Source: UBA7803 sp040219935
GTDB lineage: Bacteria; Pseudomonadota; Gammaproteobacteria; Pseudomonadales; Azotimanducaceae
Length of the DNA: 64,000 nucleotides
Reading direction: 5' to 3'
NCBI GenBank assembly: GCA_040219935.1
Contig: JAVJUA010000020.1
Location: 1 to 64,000, forward strand
A program made the position numbers and the translations under genes. Positions 7,605 to 15,297 of the stretch are shown here, piece after piece. Numbering within the stretch: position 1 is the stretch's first letter; each line of letters opens with the position of its first letter. Below the pieces are notes generated by a model that searched no databases, was not told the DNA's origin, and saw only the letters and a list, made by a program, of their open reading frames with translations.

Positions 7605-8905
7605 CACGCCGACTCCTCCGCCTCCGCGTGCTCGCCGGACTTGAGGCGGAGGATGCCCAGCGCCCTCAGCACGTATTTCTCGTACACCGGCTCGGTGGCG
7701 CCGGTCCGCATCTTGCGCATGAAGTACTTCTCGAAGGCGATCTTCGCCAGGTGCACCCACTTGCCCTGCTTCGCCCAGGTGACGTTGCGGGGCGGGATCT
7801 GCGGCAGCGCCACGAACGCCACGCCGTCGTCGCCGAGGTCGGCCAGGCAGATGGCATTCCAGGTGGCCCGGTGGCTCGGCGCCCTGCCGGCCAGGTCGTC
7901 CTCGATGTTGTGGACGATGGCGGTGACCATGGACTCGATCATGTATCCCGTCTTGGGCGCCCCGGTGGGTACCGGCGTCGCCTCTACCGGCGGGATGGCC
8001 ACGCAGACGCCGGCGGAGTAGACGTTCTTGTAGGTCGGGTTGCGCTGATATTCGTCGATGAGCACGAAGCCCCGGGGATTGCACAGCCCTTCGACCCCGG
8101 CAACCGCGTCCACGCCCTTGAAGGGCGGAATGAACATGGTGAACTTCGACGCCACCTCGTGCTCCTTCACCGGCTCGCTCTTGTCGTCGTGCTCGGCGAC
8201 CTTGACGGACGCCGCCCCGGCCTCCAGCACCTTCGCGTTGGTGATCCACTTGATGTGGCGCTGACGCAGTTCCGCTTCCAGCAGCCCCTTGGAGTCGCCG
8301 ACACCGCCGAGGCCCATGTGGCCGATGTAGGGCTCGCTGGTGACGAACGTGATCGGCACACGATCGCGCAGCTTGCGCCTGCGCAGGTCGGTGTCGACGA
8401 TCATCGCAAACTCGTAAGCCGGGCCGAAGCAGCTCGCCCCCTGCACGGCACCGATCACCATGGGGCCGGGGTTCTTCAGGAACTTCTCGTAGGCTTCGCC
8501 CGCCGCCGCCGCGTGGGGCGTGGTGCACACGCTGTGGGTATTGGCGTCCGGCCCGAGACCCGGAATCTCGTCGAAGGCAAGCTTGGGTCCTGTAGCGATC
8601 ACCAGGTAGTCGTATTCCAGGGACTCACCGTCCGCGAGGTGCACGGTGTTCTGATGCGCCTCGATGCGGGTCACGGACTCGGCGATGAAGCGGATACCCC
8701 TGCGCTCCACATTGGGCCGGATCGGCACCAGCACCTGATCGGGCTTCCGCCAGCCGACGGCCACCCAGGGATTCGAAGGGGTGAACTGAAAGTGCTCGGA
8801 CGTGCCGATCAGCACCACCTCGTGCTGCTTGCCGAGGCTCTTCTTCAGATCGTATGCCGCCGGCATGCCGCCGATGCCCGCACCCATCACGATGATTCTT
8901 GCCAT
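7604..8905 (-). CDS. sqr: Sulfide:quinone oxidoreductase-type flavoprotein
   Basis: A 433-residue FAD protein starting MARIIVMGAGIGGMPAAYDL (dinucleotide-binding motif). Cysteines at 127 (SVCTTP), 159 (GASCFGP) and 301 (SAGVCVAIPP) fit the active-site Cys pattern of SQR/flavocytochrome c sulfide dehydrogenases, and PTGAPKTGYMIESMV is a family hallmark. I use ATG 8905 rather than upstream ATG 8953 because the FAD motif begins right there. It would oxidise sulfide and pass electrons to quinone at the membrane. First gene of the minus-strand sulfur operon; divergent from the ArsR regulator. Confidence 0.9.
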   Translation of the reverse strand: MARIIVMGAGIGGMPAAYDLKKSLGKQHEVVLIGTSEHFQFTPSNPWVAVGWRKPDQVLVPIRPNVERRGIRFIAESVTRIEAHQNTVHLADGESLEYDYLVIATGPKLAFDEIPGLGPDANTHSVCTTPHAAAAGEAYEKFLKNPGPMVIGAVQGASCFGPAYEFAMIVDTDLRRRKLRDRVPITFVTSEPYIGHMGLGGVGDSKGLLEAELRQRHIKWITNAKVLEAGAASVKVAEHDDKSEPVKEHEVASKFTMFIPPFKGVDAVAGVEGLCNPRGFVLIDEYQRNPTYKNVYSAGVCVAIPPVEATPVPTGAPKTGYMIESMVTAIVHNIEDDLAGRAPSHRATWNAICLADLGDDGVAFVALPQIPPRNVTWAKQGKWVHLAKIAFEKYFMRKMRTGATEPVYEKYVLRALGILRLKSGEHAEAEESA

Positions 8906-8994
8906 GTCACGCTTCCTTGCCCACAGATGGGTCGTCGAGTAGCATGGCCACACTATATTAGACGTATCTTAATTAGCACTAGGTAATATTACGG
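8906..8994. promoter_or_regulatory. Divergent sqr / arsR promoter region
   Basis: An 89-bp A+T-rich gap in otherwise G+C-rich DNA between the two divergent starts. It contains ATTA (8957-8960) and TAAT (8970-8973) separated by 9 bp, and TAATATTA at 8984-8991. Minus-strand TAATAT (complement of 8955-8960) could be the sqr -10 box. Likely binding region for the adjacent ArsR-type repressor; no exact operator can be fixed by eye. Confidence 0.5.
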
Positions 8995-9351
8995 ATGGCG
9001 AACGGTCAGGTGGTCATCGATCCTGCCGACATGGCAGCGCATTCAGAATCCGCGGCCCGATTCCTGCGGGCGCTGGCGAACCCCCATCGTCTGCAGATCC
9101 TATGCGTGCTGGAGGAGCGGGAAATGTCGGTGAGCGAGCTGAACGCCAGCATTCCTCTGTCCCAGTCGGCCCTGTCCCAGCATCTCAAGGTGCTGCGTGA
9201 AGACGGGCTGGTGACCACGCGCCGGGAATCCCAGACCGTGTACTACCGGGTGATGCCGGGCCCTGCGATGGACGTGATCCGAGTCCTCCACGAGCATTTC
9301 TGCAGCGTGCCGGAATCGAGCACCACCAACATCACGAGGCTGCCGTCATGA
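8995..9351 (+). CDS. ArsR-family regulator, SqrR/BigR-like persulfide sensor
   Basis: A 118-residue winged helix-turn-helix protein with LRALANPHRLQILCVL and recognition-helix region LSQSALSQHLKVLREDGLV. It has two cysteines, Cys37 (QILCVL) and Cys103 (HEHFCSV), separated by 66 residues, the same spacing as the disulfide/tetrasulfide-forming pair of SqrR and BigR. Those proteins derepress sulfide-oxidation genes when persulfides link the cysteines. The gene is divergent from the sulfide operon it probably controls and six bases upstream of an RND pump operon. Confidence 0.9.
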   Translation: MANGQVVIDPADMAAHSESAARFLRALANPHRLQILCVLEEREMSVSELNASIPLSQSALSQHLKVLREDGLVTTRRESQTVYYRVMPGPAMDVIRVLHEHFCSVPESSTTNITRLPS

Positions 9352-9411
9352 CGAAAGATGCGCCCGATCGCGGCTTCGGCAGGGCATTCCGGCCGGCCGG
9401 TGCCTGACCTG

Positions 9412-10503
9412 ATGCAACCATGGTCGGTCGACGCCGCTCTGATCCGGGTTCTGGCCGCCGGGCTGCTGGTGCTCGCCGGCTGCGACGGCGAGCCGCCGGC
9501 GCCGGTAGATCCGGCCGCGAATGCGGCCGGTCTGGAGACGGTCACCGTACGCCGCGCACCGATCGCCCGGGAAACCGCCTTTGACGGCATCGTCGAGGCG
9601 GTCAACGAATCCACCGTCGCCGCCCAGACCAGCGGCCGCGTGGTCGAGCTGCCCTTCGACGTCGGCGACTACGTGCCAAAGGATGCGCTGATCGCGCGAC
9701 TGACCGACTCCGAGCAGCGGGCCCGGATGGAAGCCGCCCGGGGTACCCTCGCCGAGGCCCGGGCGCGGCTCACGGAAGCGCGCCTCAATTTCGACCGCGT
9801 ACGCGACCTGCAGCAGCGTCAGCTCATCGCCCGGGCGGAGCTGGACCGGGCCGCCGCCACCCTGGACTCGGCCCAGGCGCGTATGGAGGCCGCCCAGGCG
9901 GCCGTCGACGAGGCCGAGGAGCAACTCGGCTACACGGTGATCCGCGCACCCTACGCGGGCACCGTCGTCGAGCGCCACGTGCAGATGGGCGAAACCGTCA
10001 CACCGGGCCGCACGCTGCTGACCGGTCTGTCCCTGGAGCACCTGCGGGTGGTGGTCGAGGTGCCGCAGCAGCGCATCGGCCCGCTGCGCGTTCACGAGCG
10101 CGCCCGGGTGCTGTTCAACGGCAGCTCGGTCGAGGCTGACGAGCTGCGCATTCCGCCGAAGGCCGACATCACGACCCACACCTTCCGGGTGCTGGTCAGC
10201 CTGCCGGAGGGCGATCACGGCGTCTTTCCAGGAACCCTGGTGAAGGTGGCCTTCGTCAGCGGCGAGACCGAGGCGCTGCTGATCCCCGCCGGCGCGCTGG
10301 TGGAGCGAGGCGAGGTGACCGGCGTCTACGTGGTGGCGGACGACCGCGTATCGCTGCGCTACGTGCGCACCGGCACGCCCACGGCAGAGGGAGACGTGCC
10401 GATCCTGTCCGGCCTCCACGACGGCGACCGCGTCGCCACCGATCCGATCGCCGCCGGCATTGCCTACAAGTCCCGGGCCGAGGTGTCCGGGGGCGAGGCA
10501 TGA
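9412..10503 (+). CDS. RND efflux periplasmic adaptor (membrane fusion) lipoprotein
   Basis: A membrane-fusion protein of about 363 residues with a lipoprotein signal (LLVLAGC), lipoyl-like segments (SGRVVELPFDVGDYV, IRAPYAGTVVERHVQMGETV) flanking a helical hairpin of Ala/Arg/Glu-rich sequence, and a C-terminal beta-barrel. ATG 9358 would add 18 residues before the hydrophobic core; ATG 9412 gives a normal lipoprotein signal and is preferred. Its TGA overlaps the ATG of the RND permease. It would link the inner-membrane pump to an outer-membrane channel not encoded nearby. Confidence 0.88.
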   Translation: MQPWSVDAALIRVLAAGLLVLAGCDGEPPAPVDPAANAAGLETVTVRRAPIARETAFDGIVEAVNESTVAAQTSGRVVELPFDVGDYVPKDALIARLTDSEQRARMEAARGTLAEARARLTEARLNFDRVRDLQQRQLIARAELDRAAATLDSAQARMEAAQAAVDEAEEQLGYTVIRAPYAGTVVERHVQMGETVTPGRTLLTGLSLEHLRVVVEVPQQRIGPLRVHERARVLFNGSSVEADELRIPPKADITTHTFRVLVSLPEGDHGVFPGTLVKVAFVSGETEALLIPAGALVERGEVTGVYVVADDRVSLRYVRTGTPTAEGDVPILSGLHDGDRVATDPIAAGIAYKSRAEVSGGEA

Positions 10504-13500
10504 GCGCGGACGCCGAACCGGGTCATGGCATTTCCGGGCGCGTCGCCCGGGCATTCCTGACCACCGAAATCACCCCGCTGCTGGCCATTGCGGGACTGCT
10601 GCTCGGTCTGCTGGCGCTGATGATCACGCCGCGGGAGGAAGAGCCGCAGATCGACGTCACTTTCGCCAACGTGTTCGTACCGTTCCCGGGTGCCGACGCC
10701 CGGGAGGTCGCCTCCCTGGTGACCACGCCGGCGGAGCGCATCGTCTCGGAGATCGACGGGGTCGAGCACGTCTACTCCACCTCCACACCGGGCATGGCCA
10801 CGCTCACCGTGCGCTTCACCGTAGGAGAGCCGCGCACCGAGGCCATCGTCCGGCTCTACAACGCCTTCTATTCCAACCAGGACTGGCTGCCACCCAACCT
10901 CGGTGTCGGCCAGCCGCTGATCAAACCCAAGGGCATCGATGACGTGCCCGTGGTCGCCGCCACCCTGTGGAGCCAGGATCCGGCGCTCACCGCCGCCGAC
11001 CTGCTGCGCATCGCCAACACCATGGCAGCGGAGCTGCAGCGCGTTCCCGGTACCCGCGACATCGACATCATCGGCGGCCCGGACCGGGTGGTGCGGGTAG
11101 CCTTCGATCCGGTTCGGCTGTCCGGCTACGGCCTGGCGCTGTCCGACCTGCGCCGCGCGCTGGCCGCCGCCAACGCCTCCCGCGACGCGGGCACGCTGGT
11201 GCAGGAGGGTGAGGCCATGCTCGTTCAGGCCGGCACCTTCCTGTCGACGCCGGAGGAAGTCGCCGATCTGGTGATCGGCGTCCGGGATGGCGCGCCGATT
11301 CTGCTGCGCGACGTGGCGACGATCAGCGCCGGTTCGGATCAGCCCGAGCAGTACGTGAGCTTCGGCACCGGCCCGGCATCGTCGGACCCCGTCGCGGGTC
11401 AGCGCCCGGCGGTGACCATCGCCGTGTCGAAGAAGCCCGGCGTCAATGCCGTCGACGTGGCGGCCGCGGTGATCGGCCGGTTCGAGCAGACTCGGGGCAC
11501 GCACTTCCCCGACGGCATCGAAGCCACCATCACCCGCGACTACGGGGCCACGGCGGCCGACAAGGCGGCCACCCTCATTCAGAAGCTGATCTTCGCCACC
11601 GCTTCGGTTGTGCTGCTGGTGCTGCTGGCCCTCGGCTGGCGCGAGGCGCTGGTGGTCGGCGCCGCCGTGGTGGTGACCCTGGCCATCACCCTGTTCGCAT
11701 CGTGGGGCTGGGGGTTCACGCTGAATCGGGTGTCGCTGTTCGCCCTGATCTTCTCCATCGGCATCCTGGTGGACGACGCCATCGTGGTGGTGGAGAACAT
11801 CCACCGGCACATGCAGATGGCGGGCGCGCGCCTGCTGGAGGCCGTGCCGAAGGCGGTGGACGAGGTCGGTGGGCCGACGATCCTCGCGACGTTCACGGTG
11901 ATCGCGGCGTTGCTGCCGATGGCGTTCGTGACGGGTCTGATGGGGCCCTACATGCGGCCGATACCGATCAACGCGTCGACCGGCATGCTGATCTCGCTGG
12001 CCGTGGCGTTCGTGTTTACGCCGTGGCTCTACCGGCGGGTGTTTGCCGGGCACGAGCCCGCCTCTGCTACCGATCATGCGCAAGCGCCTGGCCGAACAAC
12101 GCTCGGCCGCTCCTACCGGGCGGTCGCATCCGTGATGGGGCGGTTTCTGGAGGGGGACCGCGGACGTGGTATGCGCTGGGGCATGCTGGGGGCGCTGATT
12201 CTGCTGATCGCTGCGTCGCTGGCGCTGGTGTGGGGGCAGGCGGTGGTGATGAAGATGCTGCCCTTCGACAACAAGAGCGAGTTTCAGGTGGTGGTGGACA
12301 TGCCGGAGGGCACGCCGCTGGAGGACACCTACGCGGCGCTGCTGGACCTGGGCCGGGAGATCGAGCGGGTGCCCGAGGTGACGGACTATCAAATCTACGC
12401 GGGAGCGTCCGCGCCCATCAACTTCAACGGTCTGGTGCGTCAGTACTATCTGCGCAGCGAGCCGCACCAGGGCGACATCCAGGTGAACCTGGCGGACAAG
12501 GCGCAGCGAAGCCGCCAGTCCCACGACATCGCCGCGGCGGTGCGGCCGGCTCTGCAGGCAGCCGGCGGGCGCCACGGCGCCAACGTGAAGATCGTCGAGG
12601 TGCCGCCGGGGCCGCCGGTGCTGTCACCGCTGGTAGCAGAGGTCTACGGCCTCGATTACACCCGCCAGCTCCAGGTGGCCGGGCGCATCCGCGACGTGTT
12701 CTCGGCGACGCCCGGAGTGGTGGACGTGGACACCACCATCGAGTCGCCGCAACGCAAACTGGTCGTCGCTGTGGATCGGGCCCGGGCCGCCAAGCTCGGG
12801 GTGTCCCAGGACGCCGCGACAGCCACCGTGGCCGCGGCACTGTCCGGCGAGGACATGACGTTCCTGCACGACGCACACGCTCGCGTTCCCGTGCCCGTCC
12901 GGGTGAAGCTGGACCCCCGGGAGCAGGACAGCATCGAGCGGCTGCGCAACCTGCGGGTACGCGCCGTCTCCGGAGATCTGGTGCCGCTGTCCGAGTTCAC
13001 CGACATCCGCTTGCAGATCCGCGAGCAGACCATTCACCACAAAGACCTGCTGCCGGTGGCCTACGTGACCGGCGACGTGGCGGGCGAGACCGACAGTCCT
13101 CTGTACGGCATGGCCGCCATCGCCGCCGCCCTCGACGACGTGCCCGTGGACGGCGCGGCCATCGAGCAGCACTACGTCGGCCAGCCCGCCAACCCCTACC
13201 GCTGGTCCATGAAGTGGGACGGCGAGTGGCAGGTCACCTACGAAACGTTCCGCGACATGGGCGCGGCCTACGCCGTCGGCCTGGTGCTGATCTATCTGCT
13301 GGTGGTCGCCCAGTTCCGTTCCTATGGCGTGCCGCTGATCATCATGGCGCCGATTCCGCTCACCCTCATCGGCATCATGCCCGGCCACGCCCTGCTCGGG
13401 CAGCCGTTCACCGCGCCGTCGATGATCGGCATGATCGCGCTGGCTGGCATCATCGTGCGCAACTCCATACTGCTGGTGGACTTCATCGAGCAGGAGGTAC

Positions 13501-13733
13501 GGGCGGGGAAGCCGCTGGCGGAGGCGACCATCAACGCCACCGCCGTGCGCGCCCGCCCCATCGCGCTGACCGCCGTCGCCGCGGCCATGGGCGGGTTCTT
13601 CATCCTCGACGACCCCATATTCGGCGGCCTGGCGGTGTCGCTGATCTTCGGGCTGTTCGTATCGACGCTGCTGACGCTGCTGGTGATCCCGGTGGTCTAC
13701 TACCACTATCACTGGCGGCGGGCGGCTGCCTGA
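10500..13733 (+). CDS. RND-family efflux permease
   Basis: A 1077-residue inner-membrane pump of the HAE/AcrB superfamily. The TM4 proton-relay motif GILVDDAIVVVENI carries the paired Asp; in TM10 the position of the conserved Lys reads Arg in IIVRNSILLVDF. Two large periplasmic domains follow TM1 and TM7. ATG 10500 overlaps the adaptor stop (ATGA). The cytoplasmic linker near residues 520-540 contains an unusual hairpin-forming DNA segment (12090-12120). Substrate unknown. Position after the sulfur-sensing ArsR gene suggests co-transcription with it. Confidence 0.92.
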   Translation: MSADAEPGHGISGRVARAFLTTEITPLLAIAGLLLGLLALMITPREEEPQIDVTFANVFVPFPGADAREVASLVTTPAERIVSEIDGVEHVYSTSTPGMATLTVRFTVGEPRTEAIVRLYNAFYSNQDWLPPNLGVGQPLIKPKGIDDVPVVAATLWSQDPALTAADLLRIANTMAAELQRVPGTRDIDIIGGPDRVVRVAFDPVRLSGYGLALSDLRRALAAANASRDAGTLVQEGEAMLVQAGTFLSTPEEVADLVIGVRDGAPILLRDVATISAGSDQPEQYVSFGTGPASSDPVAGQRPAVTIAVSKKPGVNAVDVAAAVIGRFEQTRGTHFPDGIEATITRDYGATAADKAATLIQKLIFATASVVLLVLLALGWREALVVGAAVVVTLAITLFASWGWGFTLNRVSLFALIFSIGILVDDAIVVVENIHRHMQMAGARLLEAVPKAVDEVGGPTILATFTVIAALLPMAFVTGLMGPYMRPIPINASTGMLISLAVAFVFTPWLYRRVFAGHEPASATDHAQAPGRTTLGRSYRAVASVMGRFLEGDRGRGMRWGMLGALILLIAASLALVWGQAVVMKMLPFDNKSEFQVVVDMPEGTPLEDTYAALLDLGREIERVPEVTDYQIYAGASAPINFNGLVRQYYLRSEPHQGDIQVNLADKAQRSRQSHDIAAAVRPALQAAGGRHGANVKIVEVPPGPPVLSPLVAEVYGLDYTRQLQVAGRIRDVFSATPGVVDVDTTIESPQRKLVVAVDRARAAKLGVSQDAATATVAAALSGEDMTFLHDAHARVPVPVRVKLDPREQDSIERLRNLRVRAVSGDLVPLSEFTDIRLQIREQTIHHKDLLPVAYVTGDVAGETDSPLYGMAAIAAALDDVPVDGAAIEQHYVGQPANPYRWSMKWDGEWQVTYETFRDMGAAYAVGLVLIYLLVVAQFRSYGVPLIIMAPIPLTLIGIMPGHALLGQPFTAPSMIGMIALAGIIVRNSILLVDFIEQEVRAGKPLAEATINATAVRARPIALTAVAAAMGGFFILDDPIFGGLAVSLIFGLFVSTLLTLLVIPVVYYHYHWRRAAA
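12090..12120 (+). repeat. REP-like hairpin inside the RND coding sequence
   Basis: GGCCGA (12090-12095) and TCGGCC (12103-12108) form a perfect 6-bp stem with a 7-base loop, followed at once by GCTCCTACCGGG. This layout resembles bacterial REP elements (stem-loop then GCTCCTAC). It is in frame and encodes part of the loop GRTTLGRSYRA in the permease. One copy only seen in this window. Confidence 0.35.
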
Positions 13734-13760
13734 CGGCCCGCCCGCGCCACAGACGCCGGC

Positions 13761-14654
13761 TCAGGTGACCGAGGCGTCGTAGATGCTCTGAATCGAGGCG
13801 TCGAGCATGGTGTTGAACTCGGCATCGGTCTGCTGCTTCGACAGCCCCTCAGTCAGCGCCCGGGAGAAGCTGGCCACCATGCCGTTCTGCCGGGCCAGCC
13901 GGCTGTTGGCCTCCTCCCGGCTGTAGCCGCCGGACAGCGCCACCACGCGCACCGTGCGCGGGTGCTCGACGAGGTCGGCGTAGAAGTTGTCCATCTCCGG
14001 CAGGGTCAGCTTCAGCATCACCCGCTCATCGGGCCCCAGGGCGTCGAGCTCGCGCAGGATTTCCGCTTTCAGCATCGCCTCGGCCCGAGCCTTCTCGGGG
14101 CAGTGGATGTCCACCTCGGGCTCGACGATGGGCACCAGCCCGGCGGCGATGATGCGGCGGGCGAACTCGAACTGCTGCTTGACCACCGCCTTGACGCCCG
14201 ACTCGCTCGCCTGCTGGATCACCGAGCGCATCTTGGTGCCGAAGATGCCGGCCGCCTTGGCCTTGGCGAGCAGGGCATCGAGGTGGGGCATGGGCTTCAT
14301 GACCTGGACGCCGTCGGCCACCTCAGCCAGGCCCTTATCGACCTTGAGGATGGGCACCACCTTCTTCGCCCTCCACAGGTACTCGGCGGTGGGCTGGCCC
14401 TCGATCTCGCGATCCATGGTGTCCTCGAACAGGATCGCGGCCAGGATGCGCTCGCCGCCGAAGGCGGGGCTGGTGATGATGCGGGTGCGCATCTGGTGCA
14501 CCACCGCGAACATCTCGTCCTCGTTGGTCCAGGCGTCTTCGCCGACGCCGTACAGGCGCAGGGCCTTGGGCGTGCTGCCGCCGCTCTGGTCCAGGGCGGC
14601 GATGAAGCCCGGGGCGTGCTGCATCTTCTCGAGCTGCTTGTCGAAATCGGTCAC
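13761..14654 (-). CDS. Class I fructose-bisphosphate aldolase
   Basis: A 297-residue glycolytic aldolase of the Schiff-base class. The N-terminus TDFDKQLEKMQHAPGFIAAL, LDQSGGSTPKALRLYG, RTRIITSPAFGGERI and VPIVEPEVDIHCPEKA are characteristic of the bacterial class I family, and VMLKLTLPE and ALSGGYSREEAN follow. The start is GTG 14654 with CGAGG eight bases upstream; no ATG fits. It would cleave fructose-1,6-bisphosphate to DHAP and glyceraldehyde-3-phosphate in the cytoplasm. Stands alone, convergent with the RND operon. Confidence 0.93.
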   Translation of the reverse strand: MTDFDKQLEKMQHAPGFIAALDQSGGSTPKALRLYGVGEDAWTNEDEMFAVVHQMRTRIITSPAFGGERILAAILFEDTMDREIEGQPTAEYLWRAKKVVPILKVDKGLAEVADGVQVMKPMPHLDALLAKAKAAGIFGTKMRSVIQQASESGVKAVVKQQFEFARRIIAAGLVPIVEPEVDIHCPEKARAEAMLKAEILRELDALGPDERVMLKLTLPEMDNFYADLVEHPRTVRVVALSGGYSREEANSRLARQNGMVASFSRALTEGLSKQQTDAEFNTMLDASIQSIYDASVT

Positions 14655-14829
14655 GGTGAACCTCGTTGGCGGCTGCCGGCACGGGCGCCGGTCGGGTGGT
14701 ACGAGGCCGCTATTATGAGCCAGCCGCGCCCGGGTTTGGAGGGTCGCGCCGAGGCTTGGCGCCGGACCGGGCCCTTGGGCTAACATCCCGGGTCCCACCG
14801 GTATTCGTCGTGCAGCACGGGAGGACGTC

Positions 14830-15297
14830 ATGAAGCTGAAGATCAACGGCCGCGACCACGAGGTGGACGTCGTCCACGACGACACTCCCCTGCTGTGGGT
14901 GCTGCGCGACCACCTGGGGCTGGTGGGCACCAAGTTCGGCTGCGGCATCGCTCAGTGCGGCGCCTGCACCGTGCACGTCGATGGTGAGCCGGTGTTCGCC
15001 TGCTCGGTGCCGGCCGCGGCCCTGGCCGGGCGCGCCATCACCACCATCGAGGGGCTCGCCGGCGCCGACGGCACCCTGCACCCGCTGCAGCAGGCCTGGA
15101 TCGACCATGACGTCGCCCAGTGCGGCTACTGTCAGGCCGGCCAGATCATGCGTGCGGCGGCGCTGCTGGCCAGGAACGCCAGCCCCACCGAGGACGAGAT
15201 CGACACCGCCATGGCGCCGAGCCTGTGCCGCTGCGGCACCTACCAGCGCATCCGCGAAGCCGTGCAGAGCGCGGCGGGGGGCCAGGGCAATGCGTAA
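14830..15297 (+). CDS. Molybdenum hydroxylase (2Fe-2S) small subunit, isoquinoline 1-oxidoreductase alpha type (copy 1)
   Basis: A 155-residue iron-sulfur subunit. The plant-type cluster ligands are Cys38, Cys43, Cys46 and Cys58 (FGCGIAQCGACTVHVDG), and the second cluster lies in the C-terminal four-helix part (QCGYCQAGQI, LCRCGTYQRI). It passes electrons from the molybdenum subunit encoded next, whose start overlaps it by eight bases. GGGAGGACGTC precedes ATG 14830. No FAD subunit is present, as expected for the Ior-type two-subunit enzymes. Substrate probably an aldehyde or N-heterocycle. Confidence 0.92.
   Translation: MKLKINGRDHEVDVVHDDTPLLWVLRDHLGLVGTKFGCGIAQCGACTVHVDGEPVFACSVPAAALAGRAITTIEGLAGADGTLHPLQQAWIDHDVAQCGYCQAGQIMRAAALLARNASPTEDEIDTAMAPSLCRCGTYQRIREAVQSAAGGQGNA

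Noticed and set aside
7041..8528. Long minus-strand frame extending the DUF3365 gene upstream
   Set aside because: The extension overlaps the SQR gene in another frame; signal peptide and TGATG overlap place the true start at 7604.
10464..12575. 703-codon minus-strand open frame opposite the RND permease
   Set aside because: Antisense to well-conserved RND motifs and His/Arg/Gln-rich; a base-composition effect.
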